Part shown: positions 1 to 7,070 of the stretch, piece after piece
Layout of the letters: the number at the start of each line of letters is the position of its first letter
Position numbering within the stretch: the stretch's first letter is position 1
DNA from: an uncultured Eubacteriales bacterium
GTDB taxonomy: Bacteria; Bacillota; Clostridia; Oscillospirales; Acutalibacteraceae
Reading direction: 5' to 3'
Length of the DNA: 9,988 nt
Assembly: GCA_934489735.1 (NCBI GenBank)
Contig: CAKSSR010000044.1
Location: 1 to 9,988, forward strand
Notes under the pieces: model-generated
The model's database searches: none
Told to the model about the DNA's origin: nothing
Seen by the model: the letters and a program-made list of their open reading frames with translations, nothing else
Made by a program: the position numbers and the translations under genes

Positions 1-18
1 GTTATTTACTTCAATCAT
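1..18 (-). CDS. 5' end of an LRR-family paralogue (partial, 6 codons)
   Basis: Only the first six codons (MIEVNN, ATG at 18-16) fall inside the window. They are identical in DNA to the first six codons of the complete LRR gene at 384-1814, and so is the ribosome binding site (AAGGAAAG, 27-34 on the complement). The remaining gene lies to the left of the window. A paralogue with the same N-terminus is inferred. Whether it carries the same LRR part cannot be seen. Its upstream DNA is described in the repeat entry at 1-345. Confidence 0.6.
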
Positions 19-155
19 GTCGTTCACTTTCCTTATATATTATTTATATTTCTAATAAATGTGCTTTTTATATCTTTATGAATAATTTATAATTGCTTTT
101 CCTTTTCCGTATTTTTACTACATCTAATTAATTTGATGTTTGTTACTTCTGTTTG

Positions 156-164
156 TTCATTATA
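156..164 (-). promoter_or_regulatory. Possible extended -10 promoter of the edge paralogue
   Basis: On the minus strand this reads TGGTATAAT, an extended -10 element (TGnTATAAT). The hexamer occupies 159-164. The aligned site in the second copy (1955-1960) reads TACAAT, so the position is kept although the TG extension is not. No good -35 hexamer is seen in either copy. If it is real, the transcript would carry a leader of about 130-140 nt, most of it the near-invariant stretch. This is a weak call. Confidence 0.25.
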
Positions 165-383
165 CCAGTTGTTTTTGCAATGGTTTAATTATATTCTTTT
201 TTTATCAAGTGTTTATTGTGTAATACTTCCATTATAGCAAAAATAAGTGCTTAATATACAATGTTGGTTTGATGTAATATTATCTAATAAGCATAAAAGC
301 TTAAATCTCTTAAAACCATAATTGGAATAGTTCTAGGAGTTTGTATTGAAAAATTAAGTATATCTACTTTTACGTGGATTCTA

Positions 384-1814
384 TTATGTTGTCTTTAATA
401 TTTTTAAGTCTACTTTTATTCTGTTGCAAAAGAATTCAATAGAACCATTTCCAAGCCGTTCGTCCATGGTTTCATCATCCTGCCATTCTATTACTTCTAT
501 TAAATCATCGTATAATAGTTTGCATTGGTTTATACTGTTTGTGTAAATTTTTGATAGAGAATCACAGTATTCAAATGCCTCCTCAATTGTATTGATCTTT
601 GGGATATCAATACAAATTAAATTTGTGCAGTTACTAAATGCGCTTTCCCCTATAGTCTCGAGCTTAGGGAAAGAAGCTTCAATTAAGTGTTCGCAATTGC
701 TGAATGCTTCTTTTTCGATATCTTCAACATTTGGCAAATCTGTTTCTTCTATTTTTAATAGTCCAGATTTTGAAAAAACTCTTTTACTAATTGTTTTGAG
801 GTTAGGAAAACAAACCCTGGTTAATTTATCGCATCTGCGAAAAGCGGATGATTCAATATCCTTAACATTTGGTAGATCTGTTCGTCGTATTTCTAATAAT
901 CCAGAGCGTTTAAAAGCACCTTGTCTAATGGTTGTAACGGATGGGGCTTCAATTTGAACTAGATTTTTACATTCAGCAAATGCATCCTTCCCTATTATCT
1001 CTATATCATCGCTGCATATAACTCTTTTTATATTTTGATTATTAGCAAAAGCTTTTTTTTCGATTATATTACCATATCCTTTAAAAAATGTTAAAGTTCC
1101 ATTCTGGTCTATTTCATAGTGTTTATCTGAATATTGCCTTTTTTGAGGCGGTGGATTGTAATAGGTTTGCTGTTGACTAAAGCCTTGTTGACCGTACAGT
1201 GCCTGGGATTGGGGAGGCTGTTGAAATTGAATAGGAGCAGTTTGCTGTGGTATACCAAACAAACTTAATAGTTTATCAAATTCTTCATTTGTTAATTCAC
1301 CTTGTTTTGATTTTAAGAGATCTAATTCTTGAAGTCGATAATTACTTGATTCCAAAAGAAATGTATTGAATATGTACATAGGTCCAACTCTAAAACAAGA
1401 TTTTTTTAGAAAATCGTCAAATGTTTCTATGTTGGGATAGGATTTTATTCTAATGTAAGAATTCCTATTTCTTATAAAATTTATATTTTTATTTATGGGG
1501 CTTGCTTTGATTCTGTTGATTAATTCATTTAATTTTTTGAGTTCTCTTCCAAAATCTGTAATGCTAGATAGATTTTCAATATTATTACAAAATAAAAATA
1601 CTTCTGAGCTATCATCTCTGATTACTTTGAAAATTTTACAATTATTTACGTCTTGTAAACCTGGAGTAGAATAAGCCTCAAGAGCTTCACCTATATTTAT
1701 TGATTGTTGATAATTTGAAAGGTTGATCCCACTTTGTCTGAATTGACCAGTAGGGTTATTTAAATCTCCTTGAAAGTTAAAATTAATAAAACTTCCGTTA
1801 TTTACTTCAATCAT
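384..1814 (-). CDS. Cytoplasmic BspA/LRR_5-type leucine-rich repeat protein with SHOCT-like segment
   Basis: This is a protein of 476 residues. The chosen start is ATG at 1814, because AAGGAAAG (1823-1830 on the complement) sits 9 nt upstream of it. A GTG at 1823 would abut the RBS. There is no signal peptide or membrane segment, so the product is predicted to be intracellular. Residues 1-155 form an N-terminal part I do not recognise. Residues about 160-187 (LQELDLLK, then GELTNEEFDKLLSLFG) look like a SHOCT-type helical pair. Residues 189-229 are a Gln/Pro/Tyr-rich linker. Residues 231-430 hold about eight LRR_5 units, each carrying an 'IE..AF..C..L' core with the AF pair near 255, 278, 300, 324, 346, 370, 392 and 413. 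Residues 301-346 and 347-392 form two copies of a 46-residue super-repeat. LRR_5 domains usually mediate protein binding, but the partner is unknown. It belongs to a tandem family (partial paralogue at the left edge, decayed relative to the right). It ends in TAA. The LRR call is firm; the SHOCT call is tentative. Confidence 0.85.
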   Translation of the reverse strand: MIEVNNGSFINFNFQGDLNNPTGQFRQSGINLSNYQQSINIGEALEAYSTPGLQDVNNCKIFKVIRDDSSEVFLFCNNIENLSSITDFGRELKKLNELINRIKASPINKNINFIRNRNSYIRIKSYPNIETFDDFLKKSCFRVGPMYIFNTFLLESSNYRLQELDLLKSKQGELTNEEFDKLLSLFGIPQQTAPIQFQQPPQSQALYGQQGFSQQQTYYNPPPQKRQYSDKHYEIDQNGTLTFFKGYGNIIEKKAFANNQNIKRVICSDDIEIIGKDAFAECKNLVQIEAPSVTTIRQGAFKRSGLLEIRRTDLPNVKDIESSAFRRCDKLTRVCFPNLKTISKRVFSKSGLLKIEETDLPNVEDIEKEAFSNCEHLIEASFPKLETIGESAFSNCTNLICIDIPKINTIEEAFEYCDSLSKIYTNSINQCKLLYDDLIEVIEWQDDETMDERLGNGSIEFFCNRIKVDLKILKTT

Positions 1815-2145
1815 GTCGTTCACTTTCCTTATATATTATTTATATTTCTAATAAATGTGCTTTTTATATCTTTGTGAATAATTTATAATTGCTTTTTCTT
1901 TTCCGTATTTTTACTACATCTAGTCAATCTAAGTTTTGTCGCTTCTGATTGTCCATTGTAGTAATCGCTTTCAATCATAATTTAATTATATTCTTTTTTT
2001 ATATTTTCGTCAAGTATTTATTAAATATAACCATTAAAACAGAAATAAGTACGTAATATAAATATTGATTTAATTTATATTACCTAATAAATATAGGATT
2101 TTAATTTCCTGAAAACTATCATTTTTGATAGCTTTAGAGTCTTAC
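1797..2145 (-). repeat. Duplicated start and upstream region, copy B
   Basis: This is the counterpart of 1-345. Bases 1797-1922 match 1-126 with two substitutions, and similarity then decays but remains traceable to about 2145. It contains the first six codons, the RBS and the leader of the LRR gene at 384-1814. A candidate -10 (TACAAT on the minus strand) lies at 1955-1960. The leader part is much better conserved than the upstream part. This suggests either selection on the leader or local gene conversion around the start of the genes. Confidence 0.85.
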
Positions 2146-2229
2146 ATTTATCAAGTTATTTTATATTTTTTATTGTTCGAATGATAAAAAATATTTATTT
2201 AATAATTAATATATGTATCTTTTATTCCA

Positions 2230-2340
2230 TCATTCATCGGATGCTTTTTCAAATATATCTAGATTTTCGCAATTTTAGAGTGCATGTTTTTCTATTTTGT
2301 TTATGTTGTTGAAAAATATGTATACCATGAGCATACAAGG
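2230..2340 (-). pseudogene. Decayed LRR_5 gene fragment
   Basis: Reading the minus strand in the frame through 2310, the translation contains NNINKIEKHAL, a TAA stop at 2277-2275, then NCENLDIFEKASDE and a TGA stop at 2232-2230. The core 'I.KIEKHAL.NCENL' matches the units of the intact neighbour, such as DIEKEAFSNCEHL. The preceding residues CMLMVYIFF fit the tail of another unit. One base change (TTA to TAA) would explain the internal stop. No start codon with an RBS belongs to it. It is interpreted as the remnant of a further member of the tandem LRR family. It is short, so chance resemblance is not fully excluded. Confidence 0.6.
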
Positions 2341-2383
2341 ACTTTCTTGTTGGTTAATTACATTTTTAGTCGAATTGTAAAAA

Positions 2384-2412
2384 TTGATTTTTTTTCTAAA
2401 ACGATGTATAAT
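2384..2412 (+). promoter_or_regulatory. Sigma-A type promoter of the ABC transporter operon
   Basis: A TTGATT -35 (2384-2389), a 17-bp spacer and a TATAAT -10 (2407-2412) make a near-consensus vegetative promoter. A second TATAAT overlaps it at 2412-2417. Transcription would start near 2419, giving a leader of about 30 nt before the TTG start at 2449. That is too short for the peptide-plus-attenuator leader known for bmrCD of Bacillus subtilis, and no hairpin or operator palindrome is evident. Confidence 0.65.
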
Positions 2413-2448
2413 ATAATCTTACTATATTATTATATATGAGGTGATAAT

Positions 2449-4179
2449 TTGATTAAGACGTTATTAAAATATGTTGGAAAATACAAAAAGAAGTCGATAT
2501 TGGCATCATTATTCACGGCTGTCGAAGTTTTTACAGAGATATTTATCCCATTTGTGGCATCTTACTTGATAGATACAGGAGTTAACTTGCATGATATGGC
2601 CAACGTATATAAATATGGAACGATAATGTTTATTTTATCTATAGCATGTATGGCTTTGGGAACACTTGGGGGGAAATTTGCATCTGAAGCATCATCAGGC
2701 TTTGCTGCGAACCTAAGAGAAGGGATATATAGGAATATCCAGAAGTTTTCTTTTTCTAACATGGATAAATACGGGACGCCGAGTCTTATTACAAGAATGA
2801 CAACCGACATTACAAATGTACAAGATGCCTACAAAACGTTGTTAAGGATTACGGTAAGGGCACCATTGGTTTTAATAATCAGCATGATTATGTGCTTTAT
2901 TACAAATGTTAAGCTAAGTCTTATATTTTTAATTGCGATAGTTGTATTATCAATTGCTTTGGCTATCATAACAATGAAATCTTTTAGATTATTTGCAGAA
3001 GTTTTTAAGAAATATGACCATTTGAATGAAGATGTAGAAGAAAATATAATTGCGATTAAAGTTGTTAAAGCTTATGTGAGAGAGGATTATGAAAATGATA
3101 AATTTGTAAGAGCAACCGAGCATTTATTTAAATTGTTTAGCAGAGCAGAGAAAATATTAGCTTTAAATAGTCCAATAATATTCTTAGTAATATATTCTTG
3201 TTTTATTGCATTGTCATGGTTTGGAGCCAATTTCATTATTCAAGGAGAATTAACGACAGGAAGTATAACTTCACTATCAAGTTACATTATGAGTGCATTG
3301 ATGTCATTGATTATGCTATCAATAATATTTGTAGAGGTGAACATAAGTATAGCAAGTGCATACAGAATTGCAGAGGTCTTGAACGAAAAGTCAGAAATAG
3401 TTAGCCCAGAGCATGCCATAATGGAAGTACCTGATGGGGGCATAGTATTTAATCATGTATACTTTTCATATAAAGACAAGAATGTACTATCGGACATAAA
3501 TATCAGCATAAAGCCATGCGAAACGGTAGGAATAATAGGAGTGACTGGAAGTGGAAAGTCGACTTTAGTCAATTTGATTAGCAGACTATATGACGTTACA
3601 GAAGGGAGCATACTAGTAGGAGGAAATGACGTAAAGTTATATGATCTAGATGTATTGAGAAAGGAAGTTTCAGTTGTCCTACAGAAAAATATATTATTTT
3701 CAGGGACTATTTTAGAAAATTTAAGGTGGGGCAACGAAAATGCAACCGAAGAGGAATGCAAGCAAGCGTGTCAGATAGCATGTGCTGATACATTTATAGA
3801 GAAATTTAATGATAAATATGAAAAAGTGATAAAAAGAGGAGGGAATAACGTTTCAGGAGGGCAAAGGCAGAGACTATGTATAGCCAGGGCACTTTTAAAG
3901 AAACCGAAGATATTAATTTTAGATGACTCAACAAGTGCAGTTGATACGATTACAGATTTAAAGATTAGGAAAGCTTTTTTAGAGAAGATTCCGAATGTTA
4001 CTAAGATTATTATATCTCAAAGAGTCTCAAGTATAAAAGATTCAGACAGAATATTAATCTTAGACAACGGAAGGGTAAGCGGGTTTGACTCCCATAAAGA
4101 ATTATTGAAATCGAATGACCTATATAGAGGAATATTTGAGTCTCAAGAGACAAATGGAGGTGATGTAAGTGAAGAATAA
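2449..4179 (+). CDS. ABC exporter half-transporter, degenerate-site subunit (BmrC/YheI-like)
   Basis: This is a 576-residue membrane protein with six N-terminal membrane segments (roughly residues 17-40, 57-78, 138-156, 158-176, 240-264 and 275-299) and one C-terminal nucleotide-binding domain. Walker A is GVTGSGKS at 364-371, followed by a Q-loop in VLQKN, the signature VSGGQ at 468-472 and Walker B ILILDD at 488-493. The catalytic Glu position is Asp (D493), and the switch His is Gln (Q524, in SQRVSS). Both replacements typify the noncatalytic subunit of heterodimeric exporters such as BmrC or TM287. The start is TTG, supported by GAGGTGAT (2438-2445) at good spacing. The frame overlaps the next gene by 11 nt, and the partner has the complementary canonical motifs. 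The pair likely exports drugs, lipids or peptides at the cell membrane, but the substrate cannot be read from sequence. The family call is firm. Confidence 0.95.
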   Translation: MIKTLLKYVGKYKKKSILASLFTAVEVFTEIFIPFVASYLIDTGVNLHDMANVYKYGTIMFILSIACMALGTLGGKFASEASSGFAANLREGIYRNIQKFSFSNMDKYGTPSLITRMTTDITNVQDAYKTLLRITVRAPLVLIISMIMCFITNVKLSLIFLIAIVVLSIALAIITMKSFRLFAEVFKKYDHLNEDVEENIIAIKVVKAYVREDYENDKFVRATEHLFKLFSRAEKILALNSPIIFLVIYSCFIALSWFGANFIIQGELTTGSITSLSSYIMSALMSLIMLSIIFVEVNISIASAYRIAEVLNEKSEIVSPEHAIMEVPDGGIVFNHVYFSYKDKNVLSDINISIKPCETVGIIGVTGSGKSTLVNLISRLYDVTEGSILVGGNDVKLYDLDVLRKEVSVVLQKNILFSGTILENLRWGNENATEEECKQACQIACADTFIEKFNDKYEKVIKRGGNNVSGGQRQRLCIARALLKKPKILILDDSTSAVDTITDLKIRKAFLEKIPNVTKIIISQRVSSIKDSDRILILDNGRVSGFDSHKELLKSNDLYRGIFESQETNGGDVSEE

Positions 4180-5980
4180 AACTAATGTAAGCAAGATATT
4201 CCCAGCTATTTTATATATGTTTAAAAACTACAAGGTTTTATTAATAATAGCATTTGTATGCTTAATAGGATCTGTCAGCGTAGAGCTAATTGGTTCTTTA
4301 TTTATGAAAAATTTAGTAGATGATTACATTATGCCTATGCTGCAGACAAATAGTTCAGATTTTTCGAGATTGGCAAGAGCTCTTACTTCATTAGCTTTAA
4401 TTTTTTTAGTGGGAGTATCAGTGGATTATATATTTAATAGACTAATGGTAACGGTAAGCCAAGGGACGATGAATAAACTTAGGATAGATTTATTTAAACA
4501 TATGGAATCATTACCGATTAGATACTTTGACTTGAATTCGTATGGGAATATCATGTCAATTTATACTAATGACGTAGAAAATTTGCATTATTTCATGAGC
4601 CAGAGTGTATTGCATATACTAAGTTCTACGATATCTTTGATATCTGTAACGATAAGTATGTTTTTCTTAAACGTGCCACTTACTTTTGTATCCTTGATAG
4701 TATTGGTCATGTTATCATTTGTATTCATATTTAAATTCGGGGGAGTCTCTGCTAGATACTTTGACAAGAGACAATCAGATCTAGGGAACCTTAATGGATA
4801 TATTGAAGAAATGATCCAAGGACAAAAAGTGATTAAAGTATTCTGCCATGAGCAAGAAAGTATAGACTCTTTTAAGGACCTGAATGAAAAGTTAAGAAAA
4901 AGTGCAACTAAGGCTGATATGTTTGCAAGTATTTTGATACCAATCAATGCAAATTTAGGAGACATAAGCTATGTATTATGTGCGATACTTGGATCGGTAC
5001 TAGCTATTAACAATTTTCCAGGGATGACTATCGGAACTTTAATATCTTTTTTAGTTTTATGCAAAAATTTAACTCAACCTATAGTAAACATAAGCCAACA
5101 GATTGTAAGTGTCACGATGGCATCAGCAGGATCGAACAGAATATTTAAATTATTAGAAGAGGATCAAGAAAGTGATAGCGGAAGTGTTGAATTAGTACAT
5201 GAAGACAACAAATGGCTATGGAAGATACCGACTGAAAAAGGAATTAAATATCAAGAAGTGAATGGGAATATTAATATTGACGATGTCAGCTTTGGATATG
5301 ACCCTGGCAACTGTGTTCTACATGATATCGAACTATATGCAAAACCTGGTCAAAAGATAGCACTCGTTGGCAGCACAGGAGCAGGGAAGACGACTATAAT
5401 AAACCTTATGAACAGATTTTATGATATAAATGACGGGAATATATCATGTGATGGAATAAGTATAAATAATATAAAGAAGAGTTCGCTAAGGAGAGCTATT
5501 GGAATAGTACTTCAAGACACATATCTATTCAGTGGAACCATTATGGATAATATAAGATATGGAAAGATTGATGCGACTGACGAAGAATGCATAGAAGCAG
5601 CTAAATTTGCAAATGCACATGAATTTATAAGCAAATTGCCAAAGGGATATCAAACATTGATAGGCAATAGTGGAATAAATCTTAGTCAAGGACAGAAACA
5701 ATTGATATCAATAGCAAGAGTGGTAGTAGCAAATTGCCCGATATTGATATTGGACGAGGCAACCTCATCAATAGATACTTATACTGAAAAACTTATTCAA
5801 GATAGTATAAATAAATTAATGAAAGATAGAACGGCTTTTATAATTGCCCATAGATTGTCGACAATAAAGAATGCTGATTGTATAGCAGTCATAGAAAATG
5901 GAGAAATAGTAGAGAAAGGGACACATGATCAATTGATTGCTAATAAAGGAAGGTATTATAATCTATGCATTGGTAAATAA
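4169..5980 (+). CDS. ABC exporter half-transporter, catalytic-site subunit (BmrD/YheH-like)
   Basis: This is a 603-residue protein with an N-terminal six-helix exporter domain (first segments near residues 23-46, 70-94 and 148-188) and a C-terminal NBD. Walker A is GSTGAGKT (401-408), Walker B is ILILDE with the catalytic E530, and the switch histidine is H561 in AHRLST. Its signature is LSQGQ (505-509) instead of LSGGQ. This fits the dead site formed with the Asp-bearing Walker B of the upstream subunit. The GTG start at 4169 lies inside the end of the upstream gene (11-nt overlap). It has its own GGAGGTGAT (4156-4164), so translational coupling is likely. A 25-30-residue insertion just before the NBD (around residues 335-365, with WLWKIPTEKG) resembles the longer linker of second subunits in this family. 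Membrane heterodimer with the preceding product; substrate unknown. Confidence 0.95.
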   Translation: MKNKTNVSKIFPAILYMFKNYKVLLIIAFVCLIGSVSVELIGSLFMKNLVDDYIMPMLQTNSSDFSRLARALTSLALIFLVGVSVDYIFNRLMVTVSQGTMNKLRIDLFKHMESLPIRYFDLNSYGNIMSIYTNDVENLHYFMSQSVLHILSSTISLISVTISMFFLNVPLTFVSLIVLVMLSFVFIFKFGGVSARYFDKRQSDLGNLNGYIEEMIQGQKVIKVFCHEQESIDSFKDLNEKLRKSATKADMFASILIPINANLGDISYVLCAILGSVLAINNFPGMTIGTLISFLVLCKNLTQPIVNISQQIVSVTMASAGSNRIFKLLEEDQESDSGSVELVHEDNKWLWKIPTEKGIKYQEVNGNINIDDVSFGYDPGNCVLHDIELYAKPGQKIALVGSTGAGKTTIINLMNRFYDINDGNISCDGISINNIKKSSLRRAIGIVLQDTYLFSGTIMDNIRYGKIDATDEECIEAAKFANAHEFISKLPKGYQTLIGNSGINLSQGQKQLISIARVVVANCPILILDEATSSIDTYTEKLIQDSINKLMKDRTAFIIAHRLSTIKNADCIAVIENGEIVEKGTHDQLIANKGRYYNLCIGK

Positions 5981-6021
5981 TAATGATGAATCTTATTTAA
6001 ATAAAGAAAGGATTTATTATT

Positions 6022-6231
6022 ATGATTGACAAGATATGTCTGATTTTGACGATAATTGGAGGCCTGAATTGGGGCCTGATAGGAATATTTCAACTAGATT
6101 TAGTGGCATATATATGCGCAGGACAGGCTTCAATAGCAAGTAGAATAATTTATACATTGATAGGTCTAGCATCTATATGGACTATATCATTACTATTTAG
6201 AGATACTGAACTAGTGGAAGACAATAAGTAA
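6022..6231 (+). CDS. DUF378 family small membrane protein
   Basis: This is a 69-residue protein with two hydrophobic segments, about residues 4-24 and 40-62. It shows the family pattern: an N-terminal IIGGLNWGLIGIF (residues 12-24) followed by D26-L-V and a second helix starting SRIIYTLIGLA. These features match DUF378, a small inner-membrane family (about 65-80 residues) whose function is not established. The ATG at 6022 is preceded by AAAGGA (6007-6012). It starts 41 nt after the ABC gene, with no terminator in the gap and a strong one after it. It is therefore probably the last gene of the transporter operon. The acidic tail (TELVEDNK) would be exposed. Family assignment is firm; its role beside the exporter is unknown. 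Confidence 0.9.
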   Translation: MIDKICLILTIIGGLNWGLIGIFQLDLVAYICAGQASIASRIIYTLIGLASIWTISLLFRDTELVEDNK

Positions 6232-6331
6232 AATTTATCTTAAGAAACAAAAAATGTTTATTTAGATTTAATTTAATGGTGATTTAAGTATTTTAATCAC
6301 AAATTAAGTAAATTAATGAAAATTAAGAGAA

Positions 6332-6367
6332 CCATCATGCCTTTTTAAGGATATGATGGCTTTTTTT
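6332..6367 (+). terminator. Rho-independent terminator of the ABC/DUF378 operon
   Basis: The stem arms CCATCAT (6332-6338) and ATGATGG (6353-6359) pair perfectly. An inner CCTT/AAGG helix closes a short T loop, with a small internal bulge. A C and seven Ts follow (6361-6367). It lies about 100 nt after the DUF378 stop and separates this operon from the adhesin region. The intervening 6232-6331 holds nothing else recognisable. Confidence 0.9.
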
Positions 6368-6404
6368 ATGATTGTTTTAAATTGTATAAGAAAGAAATCA
6401 AAAG

Positions 6405-6470
6405 TAGATAATAAGTTATACTAAAAACTATTATGGAGGAGTGAAAATGGTAAAGATAATTAAATTTTGA
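6405..6470 (+). pseudogene. Duplicated adhesin leader and aborted seven-codon start
   Basis: Bases 6405-6456 match 7092-7143 with four substitutions and no indel. They cover the end of the leader, the strong GGAGGAG RBS, the ATG and the first codons of the downstream surface-protein gene. A shorter block (6380-6393 against 7071-7084) is also shared. Here the frame reads M V K I I K F and stops at TGA (6468-6470). Similarity to the adhesin gene fades immediately after. It is either the stub of a deleted paralogue or a short translated leader. The stub is the simpler reading. Confidence 0.6.
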
Positions 6471-6792
6471 AAGATGTTTTTGATGGTTAAAAGAATCTTT
6501 TTGTGATAAAAGTTTGATCGAATAATAAATTTAAATATATTTAAGAAATTTATAATTATATTTTAAGTTTAGGATACTATCTTATAGAAAATTATATCGT
6601 TTTATACTTAAGTTAAAATGAAATAATATAAAAACAGATACCTTAAAAGACATATAATATAATTGATATTAACTAAATTGTATGTTTGTACAAATTTTAT
6701 AATTTGTCTTTACAATATATATATATATATATAATGAATTCATAAAGAATAAATTAGATAATATTTAATAAAAGTTAGGAGGAATACAATTA
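6471..6792. other. AT-rich intergenic stretch without a gene
   Basis: No reading frame of coding character is seen on either strand. It contains the 10-bp palindrome TTTGTACAAA (6685-6694) and the (AT)9 tract listed separately. Near the right end is AGGAGGAA (6777-6784), the ribosome binding site of the decayed gene that follows. Otherwise nothing is recognisable. Confidence 0.5.
6715..6733. repeat. (AT)9 dinucleotide tract in a possible promoter spacer
   Basis: Nine AT units plus one A run from 6715 to 6733. A TTTACA -35-like hexamer (6709-6714) lies directly before them, and a TATAAT (6730-6735) closes them, giving a 15-bp spacer. Gain of one AT unit would give the optimal 17 bp. The downstream gene is broken in this genome, so any switching would have no visible protein output here. 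The promoter reading is inference. Confidence 0.4.
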
Positions 6793-7036
6793 ATGAGAGA
6801 TAAATTTATTTAAAAATAAGTATGGCATATTTGTTTTTGGCTTTGATTCTTTACCAAATGATAAAAACTTCAAATGATCAGAATTAATTAACGTAATAGA
6901 GTGACAAAATCGATTATAAATTGCATCTTAAAGACAAAATAGTAAGAATTCTGAATCAAAAAAATTCAATAAGGGGGAAGAGAATTTAAGATATTTTTTC
7001 GAAAAAGACAAAAGTGTTGAAAACTATTTACAATAA
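6793..7036 (+). pseudogene. Decayed small gene of unknown function
   Basis: A strong AGGAGGAA (6777-6784) precedes ATG at 6793 by 8 nt. The frame reads MRDKFI and then hits TAA. One extra T at about 6811 shifts it. From 6812 the continuing frame reads KNKYGIFVFGFDSLPNDKNF, and after one more codon meets TGA, then TGA, TAA and TAA. It is then open again from about 6933, ending in YFFEKDKSVENYLQ and TAA at 7034-7036. The composition is protein-like and all lesions lie in one consistent frame, so this is best read as a gene of about 80 codons with one frameshift and four nonsense changes. I do not recognise the family. It sits directly before the adhesin gene, on the same strand. Confidence 0.55.
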
Positions 7037-7070
7037 ACTATTGATATTAATTGTTTTTGTTTATATTTTG

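Larger units (their letters stand above)
1..345 (-). repeat. Duplicated start and upstream region, copy A
   Basis: This stretch aligns to 1797-2145 (offset 1796). The first 126 bases match with two substitutions (positions 78 and 101) and no indel. They cover the start codons, the RBS and about 108 bases of leader. Beyond 126 the copies remain alignable but clearly diverged and with small indels, out to roughly 330-345. It is therefore a direct repeat created by tandem duplication of an LRR gene with its 5' region. The stretch 19-383 holds no other gene that I can see, and no convincing terminator for the LRR gene that ends at 384. Confidence 0.85.

Noticed and set aside
592..957. Plus-strand open frame of 121 codons
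   Set aside because: It lies antisense to the repeated LRR part of the 384-1814 gene and mirrors its periodicity. It has no RBS of note and no recognisable domain.
1815..1823. GTG at 1823 as the start of the LRR gene
   Set aside because: The RBS AAGGAAAG directly abuts it, while it is 9 nt from the ATG at 1814. The ATG is the better start.
2114..2137. Hairpin CTATCA-TTTT-TGATAG as a terminator
   Set aside because: It has only six AT-rich pairs, no long U run and no intact gene clearly ending into it. The aligned region near 320 does not keep it.
2562..2810. Minus-strand open frame of 82 codons inside the first ABC gene
   Set aside because: It is the antisense shadow of a well-supported transporter gene. 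The frames at 3198-3404, 3453-3761 and 4588-4965 are rejected on the same ground.
6279..6300. Inverted repeat GTGATT/AATCAC as an operator or terminator
   Set aside because: It is six pairs with a 10-nt loop and no T run, and the strong terminator follows at 6332. In such AT-rich DNA this is likely chance.
6876..6933. In-frame TGA codons read as tryptophan (alternative genetic code)
   Set aside because: The same frame also contains TAA stops, and the intact genes of the window use TGG for Trp and no internal TGA. Decay is the better explanation.
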